NCBI GenBank assembly: GCA_002293315.1 | Contig: DBCZ01000021.1 | Span: 1,493-21,515 of the forward strand | Length of the DNA stretch: 20,023 nt | Reading direction: 5' to 3' | Source of the DNA: Ruminococcaceae bacterium UBA945 | Lineage (GTDB): Bacteria; Bacillota; Clostridia; Oscillospirales; Acutalibacteraceae | Shown: positions 7,119-13,378 of the stretch, in pieces | Numbering within the stretch: position 1 is the stretch's first letter | How the letters are laid out: each line of letters starts with the position of its first letter | Made by a program: the position numbers and the translations under genes | Notes under the pieces: model-generated | Databases searched by the model: none | Told to the model about the DNA's origin: nothing | What the model saw: only the letters and a program-made list of their open reading frames with translations

Positions 7119-7146
7119 ATTATATCATTTTTCTTGACTTTGTACA
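7119..7146 (-). promoter_or_regulatory. Probable promoter of the nfeD-SPFH operon
   Basis: On the minus strand a perfect TATAAT (7124-7119) is preceded by 16 bases and TGTACA (7146-7141), which matches the -35 consensus in four of six positions. Confidence 0.5.
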
Positions 7147-7245
7147 TTGTTAAATGCTTAACGATTTCTTAATTCTTGCATTTTTCTCAAAGAAGTGCAA
7201 TAATAATGTCAGCTAACCTGGACAAAAATCACTGGAGGTATTATC

Positions 7246-7707
7246 ATGCGGAAATTCCTGAATGAATTCAAGAAATTCATCTCACGCGGCAGCGTTGTTG
7301 AGATGGCGGTAGGCATAATCATCGGCGCGGCATTCACGGCGATAGTCAATTCGCTTGTCAATGACATCATCATGCCGCTGATTTCCCTTATCACGGGCGG
7401 CTTTGATTTCACTAAGCTCGCCGTGGTGCTCGGCGAGGGCGAACACGCGGCAACACTCACCTATGGCGCTTTCATCGCGGCAATCATCAATTTTATTCTG
7501 ATTGCGCTCGTGCTCTTCTTAATTGTCAAAGGTTTCAACCGCTTCCACGCCAATGCGCTTCCGGGCGTCTTTGATGAAGAGGCCGTGGCAACGAAGAAAT
7601 GCCCCTACTGCCAAAGCGATATTCCGAAGGACGCCACAAGATGCCCGCACTGCACATCTATCCTTGACGGAAAAATCCTCACCGAGCTGCCTGAATGCGA
7701 AAAATAA
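7246..7707 (+). CDS. mscL: Large-conductance mechanosensitive channel MscL with C-terminal zinc ribbon
   Basis: MscL is a homopentameric membrane channel that opens under high membrane tension and releases solutes after hypo-osmotic shock. The 153-residue protein shows the family pattern: an amphipathic N-terminus, FISRGSVVEMAVGIIIGAAFTAIV for TM1 (about 15-45), a periplasm-facing loop and TM2 about 72-95. Instead of the usual helical bundle, the C-terminus carries a CPYC (119-122) and CPHC (133-136) pair, a one-metal zinc ribbon. ATG 7246 follows GGAGG. The stop codon directly abuts that of the opposite ogt gene. A weak promoter (TTGCAT, 7176-7181) is possible. Confidence 0.95.
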   Translation: MRKFLNEFKKFISRGSVVEMAVGIIIGAAFTAIVNSLVNDIIMPLISLITGGFDFTKLAVVLGEGEHAATLTYGAFIAAIINFILIALVLFLIVKGFNRFHANALPGVFDEEAVATKKCPYCQSDIPKDATRCPHCTSILDGKILTELPECEK

Positions 7708-8199
7708 TTATTTGCGCTCTAAATTAAGAAGCCATTCCTTAACCTCAAGCCCGCCGCCATAGCCGACAAGGCTGCCGTCAGCGCCAATCACGCGGTGGCA
7801 CGGAATTATCACCCATATGGGGTTGCTGTTATTTGCCATGCCTACGGCGCGGAAGGCCTTCGGGCTTCCTATTGCTTCGGCGATTTCCTTATACGAACGC
7901 GTCTCTCCGTAAGGGATTTCACACAGCGCATTCCACACTTTCATTTGAAAAGGCGTGCCGACGGGTTTTACAGGAATGCCGAAATCTTTCAGCCTGCCGC
8001 CAAAGTAGGCTGAAAGCTCTCTTTCGGCATGCGCCGCAAGCTCGGTTTTTGCTGCTTCGCCGCCGGGTTTCACCGCGCCTTGCCCTATATGCACCCTAAT
8101 GAGCGCTTCGTCATCGAGCTCAAGCAACACCCGCCCGCAGGGTGAATCCATCTCCAGCTTGCATATTTCGCCTTTGATCGGCGTATTCAGAAATTCCAT
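7708..8199 (-). CDS. ogt: Methylated-DNA-[protein]-cysteine S-methyltransferase
   Basis: A 163-residue suicide repair protein that takes alkyl groups from O6-alkylguanine (and O4-alkylthymine) in DNA onto its own cysteine. The active-site motif IPCHRV has Cys134. The DNA-binding helix segment MKVWNALCEIPYGETRSYKEIAEAIG (86-111) and the Asn-containing SNPIWVIIPCHRVIG context are typical. The size matches Ogt/MGMT proteins without an Ada regulatory domain. The start at 8199 follows an AGGGG site. Its promoter (8253-8226) lies in the 77-base gap shared with the divergent hypoxanthine glycosylase gene. Its TAA touches the mscL TAA with no base between. Confidence 0.95.
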   Translation of the reverse strand: MEFLNTPIKGEICKLEMDSPCGRVLLELDDEALIRVHIGQGAVKPGGEAAKTELAAHAERELSAYFGGRLKDFGIPVKPVGTPFQMKVWNALCEIPYGETRSYKEIAEAIGSPKAFRAVGMANNSNPIWVIIPCHRVIGADGSLVGYGGGLEVKEWLLNLERK

Positions 8200-8225
8200 G
8201 ATTCCCCTCGCTTGGTTTTGAAATA

Positions 8226-8253
8226 ATTATATCACTTTGCTCTGTTTTGGCAA
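8226..8253 (-). promoter_or_regulatory. Promoter of ogt
   Basis: Minus strand TTGCCA (8253-8248), 16 bases, TATAAT (8231-8226), about 27 bases before the ogt start. Confidence 0.65.
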
Positions 8254-8276
8254 TTCTTTTATGAAGGAAACCATAT

Positions 8277-8756
8277 ATGCAAAGAATCGTCCATTCAATC
8301 GAGCCGGTTTTTGATGAAAATTCGAAAAAACTGGTTTTAGGCACGCTTCCCTCGCCGAAATCCCGCGAGGAGGGCTTTTTCTACGCGCACCCGCAAAACC
8401 GCTTTTGGGGAGTGCTTTCTCGCATTCTCAACGAGCCGCTTCCGCAAACCAAGGCTGATAAGATTGCTCTGCTGCTCAAGCACGGCATAGCGCTTTGGGA
8501 TGTGGTCGAAAGCTGTGAGATAAGCGGCGCGGCAGACAGCAGCATAAAAAACGCAAAGCCGAATGATTTCAGTAAAATCTGTGCTGTTGCCGACATAAAA
8601 GCGGTGTTCACCACGGGCAGGAAGGCGGAAATGCTTTATCGAAACCTTCTGCACGAAGACTCGATATATCTTCCCTCCACCAGTCCGGCAAACTGTGCGC
8701 TGCCTTTTGATAAGCTGTGCGAAAGGTATTCAATTATGCTCGAATATCTCAAATAA
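8277..8756 (+). CDS. Hypoxanthine-DNA (deoxyinosine) glycosylase, UDG superfamily
   Basis: A 159-residue base-excision repair enzyme. Motif 1 is LVLGTLPSPKSR (19-30), followed by FFYAHPQNRFWGVL (34-47), whose Asn41 is the catalytic-type Asn of the family 6 HDG/MUG-like group. The C-terminal LPSTSPAN segment is the second active-site loop. This family removes hypoxanthine formed by adenine deamination. The AAGGAAA ribosome binding site is weak; the ATG at 8277 gives the normal family start. It is divergent from ogt, so two DNA-damage repair genes share one short control region. A strong terminator follows at 8770-8809. Confidence 0.88.
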   Translation: MQRIVHSIEPVFDENSKKLVLGTLPSPKSREEGFFYAHPQNRFWGVLSRILNEPLPQTKADKIALLLKHGIALWDVVESCEISGAADSSIKNAKPNDFSKICAVADIKAVFTTGRKAEMLYRNLLHEDSIYLPSTSPANCALPFDKLCERYSIMLEYLK

Positions 8757-8769
8757 TCCTATAATTACT

Positions 8770-8809
8770 AAAACACCTCACTTATGAACTTAAAAAGAGG
8801 TGTTTTTTT
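8770..8809 (+). terminator. Intrinsic terminator after the glycosylase gene
   Basis: AAAACACCTC (8770-8779) pairs with GAGGTGTTTT (8797-8806), followed by a T-run to 8809. It separates the repair gene from the zinc operon. Confidence 0.92.
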
Positions 8810-8821
8810 ACGCTGCTATTA

Positions 8822-8850
8822 TTGACATAGGCGCATGGAAATAGTAAAAT
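8822..8850 (+). promoter_or_regulatory. Promoter of the zinc operon
   Basis: TTGACA (8822-8827), 17 bases, TAAAAT (8845-8850). The expected start point is near 8857, inside the operator at 8852-8874. It is the only clear promoter for the five genes 8886-12517. Confidence 0.88.
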
Positions 8851-8851
8851 G

Positions 8852-8874
8852 AATATGGAAATCGTTTTCATATT
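8852..8874 (+). promoter_or_regulatory. Fur/Zur-type operator
   Basis: A 23-bp inverted repeat centred on 8863: the outer arms AATATG (8852-8857) and CATATT (8869-8874) are perfectly complementary and the inner arms AAA/TTT continue the dyad with one mismatch pair. It starts one base after the -10 box, so a bound Fur-family dimer would block transcription. Confidence 0.8.
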
Positions 8875-8885
8875 AGGAGATTGAT

Positions 8886-9290
8886 ATGGGAAATTACAGC
8901 ACAAAGCAGCAAAAGCTCTTGCTCTCTTATCTTTCCTCGCTTGACGGCAGGCACGTCAGCGCCATGGACATAGCAACCAATTTCAGAGAGAGAGGCGAGA
9001 AAATCGGGATTACCACGATTTACCGTCATTTGGACAGGCTGATTACCGCCGGCAGGGTGAGGCGCTATATCACCGAGGCCGGAAAGCCCGCCTGTTTTTT
9101 GTATATTCCCGAGGACGGCTGCTTTGAGGATGAGCATTTCCATCTGAGATGCTCGTCCTGCGGAGAATTGATTCATCTTGAATGCTCTTACACCTCCGGG
9201 CTTGCAGAACATGTGCTTGAAGCGCATGGTTTTATGATTGAACCCACGCAAACCGTTTTTTACGGGAAATGCAAGAGTTGTATGGAGTAA
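8886..9290 (+). CDS. zur: Fur family regulator, probably the zinc repressor Zur
   Basis: A 134-residue Fur-fold protein. The winged helix includes IGITTIYRHLDRL (40-52). The metal sites are visible: His84, His86 and the Cys89-Cys92 pair, His97, Cys100, and a C-terminal Cys129-Cys132 pair that makes the structural zinc site. Fur proteins bind operators as metal-loaded dimers. Assignment to Zur rather than Fur or PerR rests on its place at the head of a ZnuACB operon. ATG 8886 follows AGGAGA. With the operator over its own promoter, repression when zinc is plentiful and autoregulation are expected. Only 43 bases separate it from znuA. Confidence 0.9.
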   Translation: MGNYSTKQQKLLLSYLSSLDGRHVSAMDIATNFRERGEKIGITTIYRHLDRLITAGRVRRYITEAGKPACFLYIPEDGCFEDEHFHLRCSSCGELIHLECSYTSGLAEHVLEAHGFMIEPTQTVFYGKCKSCME

Positions 9291-9333
9291 CCAGCGCAAA
9301 AAATTACAAAAACCGGCAAAGAAAGGAAAAACT

Positions 9334-10464
9334 ATGAAAAAACTGATTGCAATCTTAATCGCACTGTGCCTCGTCACAGTACCTGCCTGCTCAACTTCTC
9401 CGTCCGGAAACCCCGACACCGGCGAGGACAAGGTGAGCGTCGTCACAACGAACTTCCCGCCGTATGATTTTACCCGGGAAATCGCCGGAGACAAGGCCGA
9501 GGTCACCATGCTTCTGCCGCCCGGTGCGGAGTCTCATTCATTTGAGCCGACGCCTCAGGATATAATCAAAATCGGAGACAGCGATATATTCATCTATACG
9601 GGCGGAGAATCTGATGTGTGGGTGGATGAGATTCTCGAGTCTCTTGACGGCAGCGACACGAAAATCATCAAGATGATGGATTCCGTTGATGTTGTCGAGG
9701 AGGAAATCGTTGAGGGCATGGAGGAAGACGGGCACGACCACGGGCATGAGGAAGAAGGGCATGAAGAAGATGCCCATTCAGACGAGCACGCGGACGAAAG
9801 CCATGCCGAGGAAGAACACACTGACGAGCATACTGACGACCATGCCGAAGAAGAAAGCCACATAGAGGATGAGCACTCAGATGAGCATGCGGAAGAAGAA
9901 AACCATGCAGAGGATGAACACGCTCATGAAGGGGTGGTGCTTGACGAGCACGTCTGGACATCGCCGAAGAACGCACAAAAAATCGTAGCGACTATATCCG
10001 AAACGCTTCAGAGCATCGACACCTCCAATGCCGACTTATATGCGGAGAATACAGCAAGGCTCACAGAGGAGCTTGCCGTTCTTGACAATGAGTTCAGAGA
10101 AATCGTGAATGGTGCTGTGAGGCATACATTTGTCTTCGGTGACCGCTTCCCTCTCAGATATTTTGCGGATGAATACGGTCTTGAGTATTTCGCCGCATTC
10201 CCGGGCTGCTCGACAGACACCGAGCCGAGCGCGCAGACAGTTGCGTTTTTGATTGACAAGATTAGAGATGAAAAAATCCCCGCTGTTTTCCATATTGAGT
10301 TCTCGAATGAAAAGATGGCGGAGACAATCGCGGATGAAACCGGCGTGAAAAACCTGCTTTTCCACTCAGCACACAATGTTTCAAAGGATGAGATGGACGC
10401 CGGTGAAGGCTATATTTCGCTCATGAGGGCGAACGAGGCACGTCTGAAGGAGGCTTTGAGCTGA
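9334..10464 (+). CDS. znuA: Zinc-binding lipoprotein ZnuA with very long His/acidic loop
   Basis: A 376-residue solute-binding lipoprotein of the cluster 9 metal ABC family. The signal peptide ends in VPAC with Cys19 as lipidation site. His68 (AESHSFEP) and His206 (DEHVW) are the first two metal ligands. Between them lies a His/Glu/Asp-rich loop, about residues 122-199, with 16 His in 65 residues, used in this family to collect zinc. The usual third ligand region (FHxAxGYF) reads FGDRFPLRYF, so Asp may replace His; a VFHIEFSN and LLFHSAHN follow, as in related Firmicutes proteins. ATG 9334 follows AAAGGA; the longer frame from 9238 overlaps zur and is rejected. The stop overlaps znuC by one base. 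Confidence 0.92.
   Translation: MKKLIAILIALCLVTVPACSTSPSGNPDTGEDKVSVVTTNFPPYDFTREIAGDKAEVTMLLPPGAESHSFEPTPQDIIKIGDSDIFIYTGGESDVWVDEILESLDGSDTKIIKMMDSVDVVEEEIVEGMEEDGHDHGHEEEGHEEDAHSDEHADESHAEEEHTDEHTDDHAEEESHIEDEHSDEHAEEENHAEDEHAHEGVVLDEHVWTSPKNAQKIVATISETLQSIDTSNADLYAENTARLTEELAVLDNEFREIVNGAVRHTFVFGDRFPLRYFADEYGLEYFAAFPGCSTDTEPSAQTVAFLIDKIRDEKIPAVFHIEFSNEKMAETIADETGVKNLLFHSAHNVSKDEMDAGEGYISLMRANEARLKEALS
9790..9935 (+). repeat. Imperfect tandem repeat coding the ZnuA His-rich loop
   Basis: Short units built on GAGCAT/GATGAGCAC and GAAGAAGAA codons recur, giving DEHADESH, DEHTDDHAEEESH and DEHSDEHAEEENH. This is the kind of tract that grows or shrinks by slippage. Confidence 0.7.
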
Positions 10465-11201
10465 TGGCTCTTATTAGCTGTAAAAACGCCAGTTTTGATT
10501 ACGATGGAAACACCGTAGTCAGCGAGCTGAATTTCGAGGTCGACACCGGTGATTATCTCTGCGTCGTCGGCGAGAATGGCTCGGGCAAAAGCACGCTTGT
10601 GAAGGGGCTTCTGCACTTGAAAAACCCGCAGAGCGGCGAGATAATCTACGGCGAGGGGTTGAAATCGACGGAGATTGGCTATTTGCCTCAGCAGACGGCG
10701 GCACAGAAGGATTTCCCCGCCAGCGCATACGAGGTGGTTATCTCGGGTTTGCTGGGCTCTAAGGACTTTTCGCCTTTTTTCTCCAAGGCGGATAAAGCCG
10801 CGGCAAAAAGCAATATGGAGCTTTTGAAGGTGACTGATTTGGCAAAAAAATGCTACCGCGAGCTTTCGGGTGGGCAGCAGCAGAGGGTTTTGCTGGCAAG
10901 GGCACTTTGCGCTACAGAGAAGCTATTGCTCCTCGATGAACCCGTCGCAGGGCTTGACCCAATCGCCACGAACGACCTCTATGCCGCGGTTGAGCAGATA
11001 AACAAGCAGGGTGTGACCGTGATTATGGTCTCTCATGACGTGAAAACCGCCGTGGAATATGCCAACAAGATTCTGCACCTCAACAATGAGCAGGCTTATT
11101 TCGGAAACACCGCCGGCTATGTTGAATCGGAGGTCGGCAAGGTTTTCCTCGGCACGGCGCCGCAGGCGAATGCGGCTTTGGGAGGTGCTGGCAATGTTTG
11201 A
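10464..11201 (+). CDS. znuC: Zinc ABC transporter ATP-binding protein ZnuC
   Basis: A 245-residue ABC ATPase that powers import through ZnuB. Walker A is GENGSGKS (36-43), the Q-loop YLPQQT follows, the signature is LSGGQQQR (about 134-141), Walker B LLLLDEP, the D-loop AGLD, and the switch His lies in MVSHD. The ATG overlaps the znuA stop (ATGA), with AAGGAGG upstream at 10448-10454. The sequence is complete with no odd residues. Neighbour order A-C-B and overlaps with both neighbours show tight translational coupling. Confidence 0.95.
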   Translation: MALISCKNASFDYDGNTVVSELNFEVDTGDYLCVVGENGSGKSTLVKGLLHLKNPQSGEIIYGEGLKSTEIGYLPQQTAAQKDFPASAYEVVISGLLGSKDFSPFFSKADKAAAKSNMELLKVTDLAKKCYRELSGGQQQRVLLARALCATEKLLLLDEPVAGLDPIATNDLYAAVEQINKQGVTVIMVSHDVKTAVEYANKILHLNNEQAYFGNTAGYVESEVGKVFLGTAPQANAALGGAGNV

Positions 11202-12012
11202 CATTTTTGCCGAGATGCTCTCATATCCGTTTATCACACGTGCCTTGCTTGTAGGTGTTTTAGTTGCGCTGTGCGCCTCGTTGCTTGGTGTGAGCCTGGT
11301 TCTGAAGCGTTATTCCATGATAGGCGACGGGCTTTCGCATGTGGGCTTCGGCTCGCTGGCGCTTGCCACCGCGCTGAATTTCGCTCCGCTGGCCGTCAGC
11401 CTGCCCATAGTCGGGCTGGCAGCGTTCTTGCTACTGCGTTTGAGTGAAAACAGCAAAATAAAGGGCGATGCCGCCATCGCTATGATTTCCACATCGGCGC
11501 TCGCCGTGGGCGTGATAATCATCTCGATGAGCACCGGGCTGAACACCGATGTCTGTAACTACCTCTTCGGCAGTATTCTCGCGATGAGCGGTAACGATGT
11601 TCTTTTGAGCGTGATTCTCTCAATTGTCGTTATAATTCTGTTCGTCATCTTCTATAACAGGATTTTCGCCGTCACGTTTGACGAGACCTTTGCGCGCGCC
11701 ACCGGCACAAACGCCGGGCTTTTCAATATGCTTATCGCGCTCCTTACAGCTGTCACAATTGTTCTCGGCATGAGGATGATGGGCGCGATGCTTATCTCGA
11801 GCCTCATCATCTTCCCCGCACTGACGGCGATGAGGGTGTGTAAATCCTTCAAAAACGTTATAATCTGCGCCACGATTGTTTCGGTTACGGCGTTTTGCAT
11901 AGGCATGTTTTTCTCCTTCACGCTGGATATTCCGAGTGGGGCTTCCATAGTCGTCGTAAATGTGCTATACTTTATGGTGTTCACATTGGTTAGTAAGATT
12001 AAGAAGGCTTAG
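11194..12012 (+). CDS. znuB: Zinc ABC transporter permease ZnuB
   Basis: A 272-residue ABC-3 family permease with about eight hydrophobic helices. The family patterns SLVLKRYSMIGDGLSHVGFG (near residues 30-49) and GMRMMGAMLISSLIIFPALTA (about 194-214) are clear. It forms the channel for zinc delivered by ZnuA. The start at 11194 has GGAGG eight bases upstream and overlaps znuC by eight bases; the longer frame from 11059 is inside znuC and lacks a site. Sixteen bases separate its stop from the start of the following lipoprotein gene. Confidence 0.94.
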   Translation: MFDIFAEMLSYPFITRALLVGVLVALCASLLGVSLVLKRYSMIGDGLSHVGFGSLALATALNFAPLAVSLPIVGLAAFLLLRLSENSKIKGDAAIAMISTSALAVGVIIISMSTGLNTDVCNYLFGSILAMSGNDVLLSVILSIVVIILFVIFYNRIFAVTFDETFARATGTNAGLFNMLIALLTAVTIVLGMRMMGAMLISSLIIFPALTAMRVCKSFKNVIICATIVSVTAFCIGMFFSFTLDIPSGASIVVVNVLYFMVFTLVSKIKKA

Positions 12013-12028
12013 ACTGGGAAGGCTTAAA

Positions 12029-12517
12029 ATGAAAAAGATTATTTTTATCGCAATGGCTCTGATGATAACGGTTTTTTCCGCCTGCTCTGCCGCCGATGAA
12101 GCCATTGACGCCACCGGCGCATCGACTTCGCTTCACGCGCAGGATTTCGGCGAGGCGGTTGACGCGGACGAAACCTTGGTAATCACGGAGAAAATGTTTA
12201 CCGAGCAAATCAACTTCATATACCTCAACCCCGATTTATACTTCGGCAGAGAAATTGAGTATGAGGGCATGTATTCTTACGCGGAGATGGGCGATGTTTC
12301 GCTGCACTATATCTATCGCTACGGCCCGGGCTGCTGCGCCTATGATTCCAACGTCGGCTTTGAGATAATCTGGGACGGCGAGCGCCCCGCCGAGAATGAC
12401 TGGGTGCGCGTGAAGGGCACCGTCGGTTCGGTTATTCATGAGGGCCAGAACTATGTCGTCGTCGATGCCACAGAGATTGACGTATTAGATGAAAGAGGAC
12501 AGGAAACTGTCACATAA
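12029..12517 (+). CDS. Small lipoprotein with CC motif, similar to the C-terminal domain of YcgQ/TIGR03943
   Basis: A 162-residue predicted lipoprotein: hydrophobic signal and FSAC lipobox with Cys19. After a linker of about 45 residues comes a compact beta-rich domain: DLYFGREIEYEGMY, then YRYGPGCCAYDSNVGFEI (Cys102-Cys103), then NDWVRVKGTVGS and YVVVDATEIDV. This order resembles, from memory, the C-terminal domain of YcgQ/TIGR03943 (DUF1980) proteins, which have a similar CC motif and are linked to zinc starvation. Here there is no membrane N-terminal half. It starts after GGGAAGG and closes the zinc operon, so a role in zinc capture or transfer to ZnuA is plausible but unproved. Confidence 0.75.
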   Translation: MKKIIFIAMALMITVFSACSAADEAIDATGASTSLHAQDFGEAVDADETLVITEKMFTEQINFIYLNPDLYFGREIEYEGMYSYAEMGDVSLHYIYRYGPGCCAYDSNVGFEIIWDGERPAENDWVRVKGTVGSVIHEGQNYVVVDATEIDVLDERGQETVT

Positions 12518-12549
12518 ATAAAAAAGAACCCTTTCGGGTTCTTTTTTAT
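12518..12549. terminator. Bidirectional terminator between the zinc operon and nrdR
   Basis: A perfect 14-bp stem, 12518-12531 with 12536-12549, around TTTC. The core is AAGAACCC/GGGTTCTT, with A- and T-runs on either side, so it works on both strands. The nrdR stop codon (12548-12546) is inside the stem. Confidence 0.95.
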
Positions 12550-13007
12550 TCCTTCTTGCTGCTCATGATTTTGCTGAGTTCCTCCATGAAGCTGTTAATA
12601 TCCTTAAACTGGCGGTAAACCGAGGCAAAGCGCACATAGGCGACCTCGTCTACCCCTTTTAACTTCTCCATGGCATATGTGCCGATGCGCTGTGAGGAAA
12701 CCTCTCTGTCAAGCGAATTCTGAAGAAGCGTTTCGATTTCATCGACGATATTCTCGAGCTGGTCGATGGACACCGGGCGCTTTTCGCATGCGCGAAGCAA
12801 GCCGTTGAGAAGCTTGTTTCTGTCAAACGTTTCCCTTGATTTATCCTTCTTGATTACTACAATCGGGACGTTTTCAATTATTTCGTATGTGGTGAACCTT
12901 TTCGAGCACTTCAGGCACTCTCTCCTGCGCCTGATTCTCTCGCCCTCATCTGTCGGGCGGGAGTCAATCACCTTGCTCTCACCGAAACCGCAAAATGGAC
13001 ACTTCAA
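12546..13007 (-). CDS. nrdR: Transcriptional repressor NrdR
   Basis: NrdR senses ATP/dATP and represses ribonucleotide reductase genes by binding paired NrdR boxes. The 153-residue protein has the N-terminal zinc ribbon (Cys3, Cys6, Cys31, Cys34), the conserved RRRRECLKCSKRFTTYE segment, and an ATP-cone domain from about residue 46 to 136. The start is TTG at 13007, giving MKCPFCG, the invariant NrdR N-terminus; GGAGGG lies seven bases upstream and no in-frame ATG fits. The length is standard. No nrd genes lie nearby in the window. It has its own promoter at 13105-13076. Confidence 0.97.
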   Translation of the reverse strand: MKCPFCGFGESKVIDSRPTDEGERIRRRRECLKCSKRFTTYEIIENVPIVVIKKDKSRETFDRNKLLNGLLRACEKRPVSIDQLENIVDEIETLLQNSLDREVSSQRIGTYAMEKLKGVDEVAYVRFASVYRQFKDINSFMEELSKIMSSKKE

Positions 13008-13075
13008 TGCTTTACCCTCCGTTAAAGTAATTTCCTCATTTCCATATGTGCATACTACCCATAAGAATTAAAGTA

Positions 13076-13105
13076 ATTATACAACATGTAGTATCAGAAA
13101 TGCAA
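13076..13105 (-). promoter_or_regulatory. Promoter of nrdR
   Basis: Minus strand TTGCAT (13105-13100), 18 bases, TATAAT (13081-13076). Its -35 box is only eight bases from the end of repeat copy A. ATACTAC and GTAGTAT half-sites flank the -10 region, about 30 bases apart. Confidence 0.65.
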
Positions 13106-13113
13106 GCCCCCAG

Positions 13114-13291
13114 AAGGGCAATTGACAATTGACAATTGATAATTGATAATTGATAATGAAGGGCATTAAGGGCAATATATAATAAGCGTAGCGACGCGCA
13201 ACGCGCAGAGTGGAAAACACCCGTCACTCGCTAACGCTCGTGCCACCCTCTTTATAAAAGAGGGTAAGTGCGTCAAAGAATAGAGTTGCTC
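13114..13291 (+). repeat. Intergenic repeat copy A (inverted partner at 16714-16935)
   Basis: About 178 bp. From one end: AAGGGC, five heptamers (AATTGAC twice, AATTGAT three times; 13120-13154), a spacer, then a 112-bp core (13166-13277) that matches the reverse complement of copy B with two differences. The core contains a 9-bp hairpin ACCCTCTTT/AAAGAGGGT (13245-13265) and GC-rich short palindromes. Weaker similarity continues to TTGCTC at 13291. It fills the gap between the divergent promoters of nrdR and the ABC-F gene. No open frame in it looks real. This accounts for most of the gene-free stretch 13008-13378. Confidence 0.9.
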
Positions 13292-13315
13292 AGTTATCTT
13301 TAGAATTGCTATTCC

Positions 13316-13344
13316 TTGAAAAAAAGCTTTGATTATTCTATAAT
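13316..13344 (+). promoter_or_regulatory. Promoter of the ABC-F/mtaB pair
   Basis: TTGAAA (13316-13321), 17 bases, TATAAT (13339-13344). It starts 24 bases after the end of repeat copy A. It also rules out the longer reading frame that begins at 13316. Confidence 0.85.
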
Positions 13345-13378
13345 GAGAACACTGCTTATACTTGAAAGGACAGACGAG

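Noticed and set aside
7147..7205. Promoter for mscL
   Set aside because: Candidates such as TTGCAT-N17-AATAAT match the -35 consensus in only three positions; not strong enough to list as a feature.
9238..9333. N-terminal extension of ZnuA before the signal peptide
   Set aside because: It overlaps the zur gene and would bury the lipoprotein signal; AAAGGA before 9334 marks the real start.
9594..9863. Ser/Cys-rich leftward reading frame of 89 codons
   Set aside because: It is the antisense shadow of the His/Glu-rich ZnuA loop, without a ribosome binding site.
13120..13154. Regular AT-rich heptamers (also 16895-16929) as a possible CRISPR array or replication iteron set
   Set aside because: The units are 7 bp, contiguous and without spacers, and they are part of a larger repeat found twice. 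No cas, dnaA or rep gene is near.
13036..13227. Leftward 63-codon frame with repeated INCQLSI
   Set aside because: It is a translation of the heptamer repeat and the nrdR promoter region, not a protein gene.
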